Shown one piece after another: positions 1 to 8,218 of a stretch of DNA of 64,000 nucleotides (its first letter is position 1; every line of letters begins with the position of its first letter). Under the pieces are notes generated by a model, which saw only the letters and a list, made by a program, of their open reading frames with translations, did no database searches and had not been told where the DNA came from. Both the position numbers and the translations under genes were made by a program. Source of the DNA: CAYWXV01 sp964462535 (GTDB lineage: Bacteria; Bacteroidota; Ignavibacteria; OLB7); contig CAYWXV010000001.1 of the NCBI GenBank assembly GCA_964462535.1, positions 124,001-188,000 of the forward strand, given 5' to 3'.

Positions 1-563
1 TCGTCAAGGGTGGTGCAGGAGAGGCCGCGGGCATCAAGCCCAATGACGTGATTCTAGAGGTGGATGGTCAGGGTGTGAACACGAGCAATCATCTCCAGAG
101 TATCGTCGCACGTCGCCGAGCCGGTGACGACGTCAAGCTCAAGATCTTCCGCGACGGATCGACCATTGAGAAGACAATTCGACTCAAGGCGCGTGAGGAC
201 TACGAGGCAGTGGCGAGTCGTGACAGCCGCGAGAATCCGACGGGTCGAACTTCCCCTTCATCGAACGGCTCGGTCGAAGTACCTGAACTCGATATGTCCA
301 TTCGAATGCTGGACTCGCGAACCGCACGTGAGCGCAAAGTAGACAACGGCGTCTCCGTGTCTGGTGTTCAGACCTACGGCGAGGCCTTCAACGAAGGGAT
401 CCGAGAAGGTGACGTCATTGTCTCTGCGAACCGCAAACAGGTCAGGACACCCGAGGACTTTGCCAGCATCGTAAGTGCAGCGTCAAACGGTGATATCATC
501 CTTCTACAGCTGAAGCGGCGTGAAGGATCAACTGATCTCGTCGCTGTCGAAGTCAAGAAGTAA
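1..563 (+). CDS. HtrA/Do-like serine protease, C-terminal part (5' end outside window)
   Basis: Only the C-terminal region is present; the reading frame is open from base 3 with no start codon in the window. It encodes two PDZ domains. The first, partial, contains KGGAGEAAGIKPNDVILEVD, the carboxylate-binding-loop side of an HtrA PDZ1. The second, over the last 85 or so residues, carries GVQTYGEAFNEGIREGDVIV. HtrA/DegP proteins are periplasmic serine proteases and chaperones that degrade misfolded envelope proteins, and a tandem PDZ tail is their usual ending. The catalytic domain lies upstream and cannot be checked. The gene converges on the DUF1015 gene, with a strong hairpin between them. 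Another PDZ protein is possible, but the tandem arrangement favours HtrA. Confidence 0.8.
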   Translation, partial: VKGGAGEAAGIKPNDVILEVDGQGVNTSNHLQSIVARRRAGDDVKLKIFRDGSTIEKTIRLKAREDYEAVASRDSRENPTGRTSPSSNGSVEVPELDMSIRMLDSRTARERKVDNGVSVSGVQTYGEAFNEGIREGDVIVSANRKQVRTPEDFASIVSAASNGDIILLQLKRREGSTDLVAVEVKK

Positions 564-584
564 AGATTTCGGAGCCTTGACGAC

Positions 585-622
585 AAGAGGGCCTGTTGCT
601 TCATTGAGCAACAGGCCCTCTT
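585..622. terminator. Bidirectional intrinsic terminator between convergent genes
   Basis: A perfect 16-bp inverted repeat (585-600 paired with 607-622) closes a six-base loop. The stem ends in AA/TT on its outer side, and both flanks are T-rich in the sense of the incoming transcript. It lies between the stop of the HtrA-like gene at 563 and the stop of the minus-strand DUF1015 gene at 637, so it probably ends both transcripts. Confidence 0.85.
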
Positions 623-636
623 CGCAATTTCCTGAC

Positions 637-1929
637 TCAATCGAACAGATTGAAGAGGAGCCCGCTGGCCAGCTTCGGGTAGAAGTATGTGCTCTTTTGT
701 GGCATTGTCGAGCCGCTTGCGGCGACTGACGTAACCTGTGCCACAGTTGGCGCGCGCATCATGACAACCATGTCGACGTCGGCACGTCCCGACGCTGCCA
801 CAGCCTCGTCCGATGACTTCACATATCGAATGTTACGCTGTTCCTCCTGCGCGGCTCGCGTGATGCCTATGAGCCTCTCGAAAACATAGTCATGCAGAAT
901 CGTGGCGTCTACTGCAGCCAACTGTGCGGGGGTTCCGGGTGAGGCGAGCAAGCCAGGATCGATACCATCCCGCAGGGTCACAAGCGCCGATTCGGTTCTG
1001 TGAATGAAATAGTACGTGGCATTTCTTTTCTCGTCCGCCAGTGCGAGCATGGCTTCATGTGGGTCGGTGCTCTTACGGACCACAAAGTAATCGCCAAGGA
1101 GGGAGACCAAGCCTTCAAAGTCGAAGTTCTCCAGGCCATGGACGACGCGGTGCGTCGGTAGAATCAGCAAGCCTGGGTCTGACGAAGGGGACAGAAAGAT
1201 CATGATCCAGGCCGCTGGGGATAGATCCGGAGATGTCTCGCCGACAGGTGACCCGGTCTCCACGCGATATGTCAGCGCCGTCTCGTACCTGTGATGACCG
1301 TCCACGATCACCACCTTCTGTTTCCGTACGTCCGCTATGAACTGTTGTACGACGTTCGCATCGGTCACTCGCCAAAGCCGATGGCGCACCTCATCGGCAT
1401 CCACTGCGTCCACGAGCGTCTGCGTTGTTCGCATGATCCCCTGCAAAAGGGACGACGATGCACCATCGGGGTCGTCGTACATGCCGAAAATCGGTTCGAC
1501 GTTACCGTTCGTCGCACGCATCAGGCTGAGTCTATCGGCCTTTGGTCCGCTTAACGTCCTCTCATGTGGAAGCACACTCCCCTCGACGAACTCTGCAAGG
1601 CGCATCACGACGACGATTCCACTTCTACTCCGAACTAGACCATCCTGGGGGTGGTGAAATTCCTGTGAATAGGGGTAGACCGCCGGGCCGGCGTCACGCG
1701 TGAGAACACCCTCTTGCACCCACGATCTCAACAGGTCGCCTGCCTCTTCATAGCGATGTTCGTCCCCTTTCGGAAGTATCAGACGAATGACATTGTGGGG
1801 GTCCCTTGTCAGAAGCTGCTCGTAGCGATCGTCGGAGATTACATCGTATGGCGGCGCTATAACGCGACCAAGATCCGGGTGCGTCTGTTCGTCGTAGCGG
1901 TACGGAGAAAAGGGCGCAATGTCGGGCAT
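637..1929 (-). CDS. DUF1015 family protein
   Basis: A 430-residue protein of the DUF1015 family (COG4198). These are conserved cytosolic proteins of unproven enzymatic role, sometimes annotated as SerB-like or HTH-containing proteins. Visible family marks are the N-terminal IAPPYDVISDD segment at about residues 24-34, HERT at about 122-125, and the signature VDGHHRYETAL at 209-219. The frame is open for another 99 codons upstream, but that part is low-complexity and runs through the promoter region. The ATG at 1929 gives the typical family N-terminus MPDIAPF. A TACCTTCG -7 element lies 56 bp upstream of this start. The family is certain; the function is unknown. Confidence 0.85.
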   Translation of the reverse strand: MPDIAPFSPYRYDEQTHPDLGRVIAPPYDVISDDRYEQLLTRDPHNVIRLILPKGDEHRYEEAGDLLRSWVQEGVLTRDAGPAVYPYSQEFHHPQDGLVRSRSGIVVVMRLAEFVEGSVLPHERTLSGPKADRLSLMRATNGNVEPIFGMYDDPDGASSSLLQGIMRTTQTLVDAVDADEVRHRLWRVTDANVVQQFIADVRKQKVVIVDGHHRYETALTYRVETGSPVGETSPDLSPAAWIMIFLSPSSDPGLLILPTHRVVHGLENFDFEGLVSLLGDYFVVRKSTDPHEAMLALADEKRNATYYFIHRTESALVTLRDGIDPGLLASPGTPAQLAAVDATILHDYVFERLIGITRAAQEEQRNIRYVKSSDEAVAASGRADVDMVVMMRAPTVAQVTSVAASGSTMPQKSTYFYPKLASGLLFNLFD

Positions 1930-1985
1930 GGACTGCTGGGAGTCAGTTTTGTTGAAGGCTCGTATCTTCGGGCCGGTTAGCGCCG

Positions 1986-1993
1986 CGAAGGTA
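1986..1993 (-). promoter_or_regulatory. Bacteroidota-type -7 element for the DUF1015 gene
   Basis: The minus strand reads TACCTTCG followed by C, one of a recurring TAnnTTyGC set in this window. A GTTG at 2013-2016 (minus sense) is about 19 bp upstream and could be the -33 element. The predicted transcription start is about 1980, giving a 5' leader of about 50 nt. Confidence 0.55.
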
Positions 1994-2032
1994 CATCGCG
2001 CCCCCGGATTGTCAACAAATGAGCAGAGGTAG

Positions 2033-2941
2033 ATGATGAAACGCCGCGTCACAGTTGTGCTGACATTTCTGTTGCTTGGTTCCATACACACCGCGCTTGC
2101 CGATCCACCCGACCCGCCCCCAGTTCCAGTCCCCAATGAAGACGTTTTGAGACCCCGCGTACCGGGTGGTGGTAAATGGTTTGGACAGGTTGGTGCCGGA
2201 CTGAATCTGACGTTTATGTCCGGCAACCCCGTGTTTAGATCCCTCGCGTCGTTCGAGGGACGGACAGATCTCTTCGACGCGGCGTCGGGAATCGGTCCAC
2301 TGATCTACGGTGCCATCGGGTATCGCTACTCCCCGAATTTCTCGTTCCGGGTTAGACTCGACTTCGATGGCAAGCGTGCAGACCGAAGTGCTACCACTAT
2401 CGACACATGTACTCTTACGGATCGACAGACCGGATTGACAGTCAATGTCCCGGCCGACGTCGACAAGAGCTACGAGGTGTCAGTTACGTATCTGACACTT
2501 TCGTTCCTGCCGACCTTTCACGCGGACAACCTCTACATCTTTGGTGGGCCCTCTATCGGGTTGCCCCTTGCGCGAACCGTCAAGGAGACCGACCAGATTG
2601 TTGACCTCGCGAGTGCTTGCACCTATTTCCCGTTTGCCCTTGACTCTTCAAAGGTCATTTCTGGGAGTAATTCCACGACGTCCAACGTCAACACGCGTGT
2701 CGCGTTCAAGCTTGGGGTCGGGTGGGTTATCAAGATCAATGATAAGCTCGATCTAGTCCCCGAGTTAGCCTTTGATGCCGGTCTCGGGGATGCGTTTTCA
2801 CTTGACGGTGGTCAGTTCGAGAACTACGCCATGGTCAACCCGGCAGCGATTGTTCCGTTGAACGCGCAGATCGTTGCATTCAACAATGCTATTCGCCTGA
2901 ACTCGATTCAGGCTACGGTCGGCCTGCGTTTCGACCTGTGA
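2033..2941 (+). CDS. Outer-membrane beta-barrel protein
   Basis: A 302-residue protein with a classical Sec signal peptide (two Met, KRR, a hydrophobic stretch, cleavage probably after TALA). A proline-rich spacer follows, then alternating hydrophobic and aromatic strands such as WFGQVGAGLNLTFM and PLIYGAIGYRY. It ends in GLRFDL, and a C-terminal hydrophobic or aromatic residue is typical of outer-membrane barrels. Two cysteines (in DTCTLTD and SACTYFP) may form a loop disulphide. It is most likely a small OmpX/OmpW-like or porin-family barrel. The exact subfamily and cargo are not recognisable. It lies 72 bp upstream of an OmpA-like envelope protein on the same strand. ATG codons at 2033 and 2036 are both possible starts. 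Confidence 0.75.
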   Translation: MMKRRVTVVLTFLLLGSIHTALADPPDPPPVPVPNEDVLRPRVPGGGKWFGQVGAGLNLTFMSGNPVFRSLASFEGRTDLFDAASGIGPLIYGAIGYRYSPNFSFRVRLDFDGKRADRSATTIDTCTLTDRQTGLTVNVPADVDKSYEVSVTYLTLSFLPTFHADNLYIFGGPSIGLPLARTVKETDQIVDLASACTYFPFALDSSKVISGSNSTTSNVNTRVAFKLGVGWVIKINDKLDLVPELAFDAGLGDAFSLDGGQFENYAMVNPAAIVPLNAQIVAFNNAIRLNSIQATVGLRFDL

Positions 2942-3013
2942 CGCCGCGATACGAGGGGAGCATCAGTCGGCTCCCGGAATGCATGGTAGACGACCACCAG
3001 AAGTAAAACCGCT

Positions 3014-4555
3014 ATGAAGATCATACATGTGAAGCTCGCGATTGCATGCGCACTCGTACTACCCGGCGGGGTTGCACTCGCACAGGGGGGAGATGCGATG
3101 CCCCCATTCACTGATCGGCCCGAGATCAAGATCACGCCCGTCGACGTCAATACCGACCAGGATGACTTTGCTCCCGTGCCATTGAAAGGGGCGATGCAGT
3201 TGATGTACACGTCGTCAGCATCCACCCCGTTCAGCGGATCGGGTCATCAGAACGTATGGACTGCCGACAGAATCTCAACGGGATGGGGGAATATCAGACC
3301 GGCCGGCGATTCACTGGGCTTCGGCGAACAGTCTGGTTCCGCGACCCTCACCCCAGACGGGAACTTTATGATCTTCGCCGCCTACGAATGGGACGACGAC
3401 GTGCCAACCAATCGACCCATCGGACGGACGGATCTCTACTCGGCCGAGAAGGTGAATGGAACGTGGACGAATGTGAGGAATCTTGGCCCGGTTGTGAACT
3501 CCGAGTTCTGGGATTCACAACCCTGGCTTTCCAGCGACGGTCGAACTCTCTATTTCGCCAGCGATCGTCCCGGCGGCCGGGGGGGAGCGGATATCTACAT
3601 GTCACGCCGAACCGCATCCGGTTGGTCAGCACCCGTTAACGTTGCGACACCCGTTAATTCGGCCTTGGACGATATGACGCCCAGCCTTTCACCGGACAAC
3701 AAATTCCTCTTCTTCTCGAGCAATGGTCACGGCGGTGTTGGCGGGTTCGATCTCTTTGTGGCGAGTGGTGGCGATGGCTCCTGGTCGAAGCTCGAGAATC
3801 TGGGAACGCCAATCAACTCGGCTGCCAACGAGCATTACTACGCTTCCATCGCGAACTCGAAGAACGCGATGTTCAGCTCGGACCGGGACGGGACTTTCGA
3901 CATCTATATTGCGTTTCCGAATCCATTTCCACCGGAGGCCCTCGTAACTGTGTCGGGAAAGGTCATTGACGCTCGTACGCGGAACCCGGTTGCCGCTGTC
4001 ATTACGGTCACAGACCTCAGCAGCGGAGAGGTGATTTCGACGTTTCGGACCGACGGGTCGAACGGCGAGTACTATGTGATCCTGACGAAGGGGCGACGAT
4101 ACTCTATTACCGCGGAGGCACCGGACTACATCTTCTACTCAGACGAGTACACGGTCAAGCCCGACGCGTCCGGCGCGGATCTCAAGAAGGACATTGAGCT
4201 GTATCGAACGAGTGGCGGTACCACACGACTTCTCGTCTACTTCGACTTCGACAAATCCGAATTGAAGAACGAATCGAAGCCCGATCTGAACAGGGGTGTG
4301 CGATTCCTCAATGAGAATCCGACGATTCGCGTCGAGATCGCGGGTCACACGGATTCCGTGGGGACGGATGCCTACAACAACCGACTTTCACAGCAGCGGG
4401 CGGAGGCGGTCCGGACCTATTTGATTCAAGGAGGCGTACAGGCATCGCGTATCACGGCCAGGGGTTACGGTGAGACGCAGCCGATCGCGGACAATGGAAC
4501 GGAGGAAGGCCGAGGGAGGAATCGACGCGTTGAAATGCGCGTGCTCGAGCAGTAG
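3014..4555 (+). CDS. OmpA-family protein with PD40 beta-propeller (PorE-like architecture)
   Basis: A 513-residue exported protein with a Sec signal peptide ending near ALAQ. From about residue 60 to 300 there are repeated PD40/WD40-like blades, for example PWLSSDGRTLYFASDRPGG and PSLSPDNKFLFFSSNGHGG. A carboxypeptidase-regulatory-like beta domain follows (VSGKVIDARTRNPVAAVITV). A C-terminal OmpA peptidoglycan-binding domain completes it, with YFDFDKSEL, IAGHTDSVGTDAYNNRLSQ and RITARGYGETQPI. The protein probably links outer membrane and cell wall. PorE of the type IX secretion system has TPR, propeller, regulatory-like and OmpA domains; this protein lacks the TPR and the lipobox. A paralogue with the same order lies at 20847-22415. 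Confidence 0.85.
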   Translation: MKIIHVKLAIACALVLPGGVALAQGGDAMPPFTDRPEIKITPVDVNTDQDDFAPVPLKGAMQLMYTSSASTPFSGSGHQNVWTADRISTGWGNIRPAGDSLGFGEQSGSATLTPDGNFMIFAAYEWDDDVPTNRPIGRTDLYSAEKVNGTWTNVRNLGPVVNSEFWDSQPWLSSDGRTLYFASDRPGGRGGADIYMSRRTASGWSAPVNVATPVNSALDDMTPSLSPDNKFLFFSSNGHGGVGGFDLFVASGGDGSWSKLENLGTPINSAANEHYYASIANSKNAMFSSDRDGTFDIYIAFPNPFPPEALVTVSGKVIDARTRNPVAAVITVTDLSSGEVISTFRTDGSNGEYYVILTKGRRYSITAEAPDYIFYSDEYTVKPDASGADLKKDIELYRTSGGTTRLLVYFDFDKSELKNESKPDLNRGVRFLNENPTIRVEIAGHTDSVGTDAYNNRLSQQRAEAVRTYLIQGGVQASRITARGYGETQPIADNGTEEGRGRNRRVEMRVLEQ

Positions 4556-4563
4556 GCCGTCGC

Positions 4564-5523
4564 CTAGCGCAGCAGCTCCGCCAGATCGAGAAGCGATCGG
4601 TTGATCTCCGATCGCTTCTCCCATGTATCACGCATGGGCGTCAACACCACCTGATTGTTGATTTCGCCCGCCATGAAGAGTGATTTCCCATCGAGCAACG
4701 CGTCGACAGCAGCGGCACCGAGCCGAGTCGCGATTATGCGGTCTCGCGCGCTCGGCGATCCTCCGCGCTGAATGTGACCAAGCCGTGTCATTCGGACGTC
4801 GGCGTTGAAACGGGCTCGAAAATCTTCGACGAACCGATCCGCGTCACCGTACTCATCCCCCTCGCTGATGATGAAGATGTGTCGGCGTGGCTCCGTGAAG
4901 GCCGACATGTAGCGACAGAGTGCTTCAAAATTGGTGGCGGTCTCGGGGACTGCGATGAACTCTGCCCCAGTCGAGAGCCCGACGTCGATGGCGATGAAAC
5001 CTGCGTGCCGTCCCATCACCTCAACGAAGAACGATCGATCGTGGCTCTCAGCCGTGTCTCGCAGCTTGTCGACAGCTCTCATCGCAGTGTTCACGGCCGT
5101 GTCATATCCAATCGTGAAGTCGGTGCCGTAAAGATCGTTGTCAATCGTTCCCGGGGTGCCGATCATAGGAATACCGTGTTCCTCGTAGAAGATCGTTCCA
5201 CCGGTGAACGTTCCATTACCACCGCAAGCCACCAGCCCATCTATGCCATGCTCCCTGAGGCTTGCCGCGGCCTGCGCCCTCCCTTCAGCAGTGTGGAACT
5301 CCATCGACCGGGCCGTGCCGAGTATCGTTCCTCCGCGACCAATGATACCGCTCACGGAGTGATGGGATAGTTGCTCAATATCCCCCGTGATCATACCACG
5401 ATAGCCATGGTGTATTCCGAACACCTCGACGCCCCGTGAAAGTGCATAGCGTGTTGCGGCGCGAATGCACGCGTTCATTCCTGGTGCATCACCACCGCTT
5501 GTGAGTATCGCAATCCGTTTCAT
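4564..5523 (-). CDS. pfkA: 6-phosphofructokinase
   Basis: A 319-residue PFK of the bacterial ATP-dependent length class. It phosphorylates fructose 6-phosphate to fructose 1,6-bisphosphate in glycolysis. Motifs in order are LTSGGDAPGMNA at residues 8-19, RGGTILGTAR at 63-72, the catalytic PGTIDND at 124-130 with base Asp128, EVMGR at 168-172 and LGHIQRGGSP. The nucleotide loop reads GGNGT at 101-105 where most bacterial PFKs have GGDGS; the codon on the coding strand is AAT. Gly104, which marks ATP rather than pyrophosphate enzymes, is kept. The gene converges on the OmpA-like gene with an 8-bp gap and diverges from ubiD. Confidence 0.93.
   Translation of the reverse strand: MKRIAILTSGGDAPGMNACIRAATRYALSRGVEVFGIHHGYRGMITGDIEQLSHHSVSGIIGRGGTILGTARSMEFHTAEGRAQAAASLREHGIDGLVACGGNGTFTGGTIFYEEHGIPMIGTPGTIDNDLYGTDFTIGYDTAVNTAMRAVDKLRDTAESHDRSFFVEVMGRHAGFIAIDVGLSTGAEFIAVPETATNFEALCRYMSAFTEPRRHIFIISEGDEYGDADRFVEDFRARFNADVRMTRLGHIQRGGSPSARDRIIATRLGAAAVDALLDGKSLFMAGEINNQVVLTPMRDTWEKRSEINRSLLDLAELLR
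4588..4620. terminator. Perfect 13-bp inverted repeat in the pfkA 3' end, possible terminator for the convergent gene
   Basis: Positions 4588-4600 and 4608-4620 are exact reverse complements around a seven-base loop. The hairpin begins 32 bp after the stop of the OmpA-like gene at 4555 and lies inside the last codons of pfkA. It could end the plus-strand transcript or act within the pfkA message. No T-tract follows on the plus strand, so terminator function is uncertain. Confidence 0.4.
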
Positions 5524-5570
5524 GATGGGAAGGCTTTTCGTCCAACCGTCGGATAGATCGTGGACCGGCG

Positions 5571-5578
5571 CAAAAGTA
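5571..5578 (-). promoter_or_regulatory. -7 element of the pfkA promoter
   Basis: The minus strand reads TACTTTTG followed by C, matching the Bacteroidota TAnnTTTG consensus, 47 bp upstream of the pfkA ATG. No clear -33 TTG was found at the usual distance. It faces away from the ubiD -7 element, with 19 bp between them. Confidence 0.5.
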
Positions 5579-5597
5579 CGTCCCTCGCCCTAATTCC

Positions 5598-5605
5598 TAT
5601 CTTTG
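5598..5605 (+). promoter_or_regulatory. -7 element of the menaquinone (ubiD) operon promoter
   Basis: TATCTTTG followed by C is an exact TAnnTTTG match, 32 bp upstream of the chosen ubiD start at 5638. It also argues against the longer open frame that begins at 5560, because that start would lie upstream of the expected transcription start. Confidence 0.6.
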
Positions 5606-5637
5606 CGCCCGAAACCCAGACCATTAACCTTTGCCAG

Positions 5638-7206
5638 ATGCGTGGATACAATACGTCTCGCGAGTTCGTCCGTGCACTCGAAGAGGCAGGCGAGCTGATT
5701 CGAATTCGGGCCGAAGTCGATCCGGAACTCGAGGTATCGGAGATATCATCGCGCATTATGGCGGATCTGGGACCGGCACTGCTGTTCGAAAACGTGCGCG
5801 GTTCGTCGGTTCCGCTCTTGATAAACGCGTTCGGATCGTACAAACGCATCTGCATGGCACTGGGCGTCGACGCCCTGGATGACATTTCGAGCCGGATAAC
5901 GGAGCTGATCGAGATCAAGCCCCCGCAGTCGATTCGCGATGCGCTCAAACTACTTCCGACGCTCGCTCAGGTGCGCAAGTTCCCGCCAAGGAGCACCAGA
6001 AAACCGGCTTCGCAGGAGGTCGTTTATCGCGGCGATCAGGTTGACCTGACGACTCTTCCCATCATCAAGTGCTGGCCCGAGGATGGTGGCAAGTACATCA
6101 CCCTGGGGCAGGTGATAACCCGAAATCCGGAAACTGGTGCCCAGAACCTGGGCATGTATCGGTTGCAACTCGTTGATGCACGGACGCTGATTCTCCACTG
6201 TCAGGCACATCACGATACCGCTCGCCACCTGCGCCTCAACCGCGAGCGGGGTGTGAGCAGAGTGCCAATTGCCATTGCCATTGGTGGCACGTCGGTATCG
6301 ACGTATGCGGCGACGGCACCCATGCCTCCCGAGCTGGATGAATGGCTGCTTGCCGGGTTCCTCAGGCAGGAACCGGTGGAACTCGCGACTGCAATCGACT
6401 CCGACTTGAGAGTTCCCGCTGAGGCAGATATCGTCATCGAAGGCTATGTCGACCTCGACGATACGAGAATTGAAGGACCGTTTGGTGACCACACCGGATT
6501 CTATACGCTTCGCGACGAGTATCCGGCGATTCATGTCACCGCGATCACTTCGCGGAAGGACCCGATCTACCTGACGACGATCGTGGGTCAGCCCCCGAAG
6601 GAAGACCTGTTCCTTGGCAAGGCAACCGAACGAATCTTCCTTGGAATCCTCCGGAAGACGGTCCCCGAGATCGTTGATATGAACCTGCCGATCTTCGGGG
6701 TGTTCCACAATTTCTGCTTCGTGTCCATTCGCAAGGAGTATCCCTATCACGCCAGAAAGGTGATGTACGCCCTCTGGGGACTTGGGCAGATGTCGCTCAC
6801 CAAGTACATCGTCGTTGTCGATGCCGACGTGGACGTGCAGGACACGAACACGGTGATGTTTCATGTCGGGGCCAACGTCGACCCCGAGCGGGATATGCAG
6901 TTCGCGCGGGGACCGATCGACGTGCTTGATCATGCGTCCGACATCAGCGGGATCGGAAGTAAGGTCGGTATTGATGCGACCCGGAAATGGAAGGGGGAGG
7001 GCTTCGTCCGCGAATGGCCAAAGGAGCTGGCTATGACGGACGAGGTAATCGAACTTGTGTCACGGCGATGGTTGGAATATGGCCTCTCACCCGATCTGGA
7101 CGGTGGCTCGCGGCGCCGCAGAGGAGTATTGAGGGAAGTAGATGCGGGTGCTCCCGGCGGTGGACGCATCGGCAGTATCGATTCGCCTGGAGCACAGCAT
7201 GAGTGA
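5638..7206 (+). CDS. UbiD-family decarboxylase, menaquinone (futalosine route)
   Basis: A 522-residue prenyl-FMN-dependent decarboxylase. The family removes the carboxyl group from the prenylated aromatic ring acid in ubiquinone or menaquinone synthesis. Marks include the N-terminal REFVRALEEAGELIRI, the internal YITLGQVITRNPETGAQN-LGMYRLQ stretch that helps bind cofactor and metal, and EGPFGDHTGFY, the conserved active-site segment. Its cofactor would be made by the UbiX encoded at 8953. With UbiE, MqnA and MqnC genes in the same run, the likely substrate is a prenylated 1,4-dihydroxy-6-naphthoate. The frame opens at 5560, but ATG 5638 follows the promoter and starts MRGYNTSREF, typical of the family. 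It overlaps the next gene by 8 bp. Confidence 0.88.
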   Translation: MRGYNTSREFVRALEEAGELIRIRAEVDPELEVSEISSRIMADLGPALLFENVRGSSVPLLINAFGSYKRICMALGVDALDDISSRITELIEIKPPQSIRDALKLLPTLAQVRKFPPRSTRKPASQEVVYRGDQVDLTTLPIIKCWPEDGGKYITLGQVITRNPETGAQNLGMYRLQLVDARTLILHCQAHHDTARHLRLNRERGVSRVPIAIAIGGTSVSTYAATAPMPPELDEWLLAGFLRQEPVELATAIDSDLRVPAEADIVIEGYVDLDDTRIEGPFGDHTGFYTLRDEYPAIHVTAITSRKDPIYLTTIVGQPPKEDLFLGKATERIFLGILRKTVPEIVDMNLPIFGVFHNFCFVSIRKEYPYHARKVMYALWGLGQMSLTKYIVVVDADVDVQDTNTVMFHVGANVDPERDMQFARGPIDVLDHASDISGIGSKVGIDATRKWKGEGFVREWPKELAMTDEVIELVSRRWLEYGLSPDLDGGSRRRRGVLREVDAGAPGGGRIGSIDSPGAQHE

Positions 7207-8212
7207 GTGCAACCACGCAGCCCGGTGGCTCCTCCTTCTATCTCTGTCGATGCTCTTCATCCTCACGCACCGGCCCGCCAGCGCCCAGGACAGCCCTTGG
7301 CTCGGGGTCACTACTGGTGGCCTGCCGCTCCACAACCTGTATCGATGGAATGGAAACGACACGCTCTGGTCGTTCGATTCCGGATTTGTCCGCACGACGA
7401 ATGCACCTCGGTCGACCATCCTTGACGCCCACGGGGAACGTCTCGACGCCACACTCGACATCGCGGAGATTCGGCGTCCGATTGAGACGAATATCTGGAT
7501 CGGCGTTGGCGCCGGCGCTCTCCTTGGCGCGCTGATAGATCTCGCCGTCATTACGTCCAACGACCCGCTACCGGAGGGATACCTTCCGGGCATCGTTGGA
7601 TTTACAGGAGCCGGTCTCGGTAGTCTGATCACCCTGGTTTACGATACGGACGAGGTGCACCAGCTTTCGCGCATGAACGAGGATGATCGGCGTCTGGCCA
7701 CGCAGCTGAGGATGCCGTTGGCTGAGCCTGCCGATCGAGCGCGAACCATTGTTACCATTGAGAACCAAACACCACGATCTCGACGCATAAGTTGGACGTC
7801 TTTGTGGCTGCAGGGGACATTCGGACTGGCTGGCGTCGCAGGGGAACGATTTGGCCCGTCCGCCGGGCTCATAGTCGGATACTACAACCGGGGCCACAAC
7901 GTCCTTCTGGACTACACCGGTTGGGAGCGGGACCGGGACTACGGAGTAGTCTCCATCCACTACGGCAGGTCATGGGATATGCCAACCGGAACGGCAACGC
8001 TTTCGGCCGGACCCGGCGTTCGTTGGCGGCAGAGTTTGACAGGAGGGCGAAACACCGGCACCAGCACGGTCCCGTCGGCGACTGTTCGAGGCTCTCTCTT
8101 CTGGCCGGTGAACGGTTGGCTTGGAATGGGGCTATCCGCCTTCGCCGGTGGAACCGATAGCGATCTGTTCGGTGGACTCCACCTTTCGTGGTATCTGGGA
8201 GATCTTGACTGA
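7199..8212 (+). CDS. Putative exported outer-membrane protein, unknown function
   Basis: I do not recognise this 337-residue protein. It starts inside the last codons of ubiD. An N-terminal hydrophobic segment (WLLLLSLSMLFIL) ends in RPASAQD, a good signal-peptidase site. A glycine-rich hydrophobic stretch (IWIGVGAGALLGALIDLAV and then GIVGFTGAGLGSLITLVY) could be a transmembrane hairpin. The C-terminal half has alternating strands such as SAGLIVGYYNRGHNVLLDY, GVVSIHYGRSW and GLHLSWYLGDLD, suggesting a beta-barrel. An ATG at 7142 in the same frame would add 19 residues without improving the signal peptide. Its place between ubiD and ubiE is odd for an envelope protein. Confidence 0.6.
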   Translation: MSECNHAARWLLLLSLSMLFILTHRPASAQDSPWLGVTTGGLPLHNLYRWNGNDTLWSFDSGFVRTTNAPRSTILDAHGERLDATLDIAEIRRPIETNIWIGVGAGALLGALIDLAVITSNDPLPEGYLPGIVGFTGAGLGSLITLVYDTDEVHQLSRMNEDDRRLATQLRMPLAEPADRARTIVTIENQTPRSRRISWTSLWLQGTFGLAGVAGERFGPSAGLIVGYYNRGHNVLLDYTGWERDRDYGVVSIHYGRSWDMPTGTATLSAGPGVRWRQSLTGGRNTGTSTVPSATVRGSLFWPVNGWLGMGLSAFAGGTDSDLFGGLHLSWYLGDLD

Positions 8213-8218
8213 CACGTT

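Noticed and set aside
1930..2226. 99-codon upstream extension of the DUF1015 reading frame
   Set aside because: It crosses the promoter element and the first part of the divergent outer-membrane-protein gene. It is low-complexity, and the family N-terminus begins at the ATG at 1929.
2956..2975. Hairpin between the outer-membrane protein gene and the first OmpA/PD40 gene
   Set aside because: Six base pairs around an eight-base loop with no T-tract; too weak to call a terminator.
5950..6933. 327-codon minus-strand frame opposite ubiD
   Set aside because: It lies wholly inside a confidently identified gene, has no recognisable domain and no promoter. It is a codon-bias shadow.
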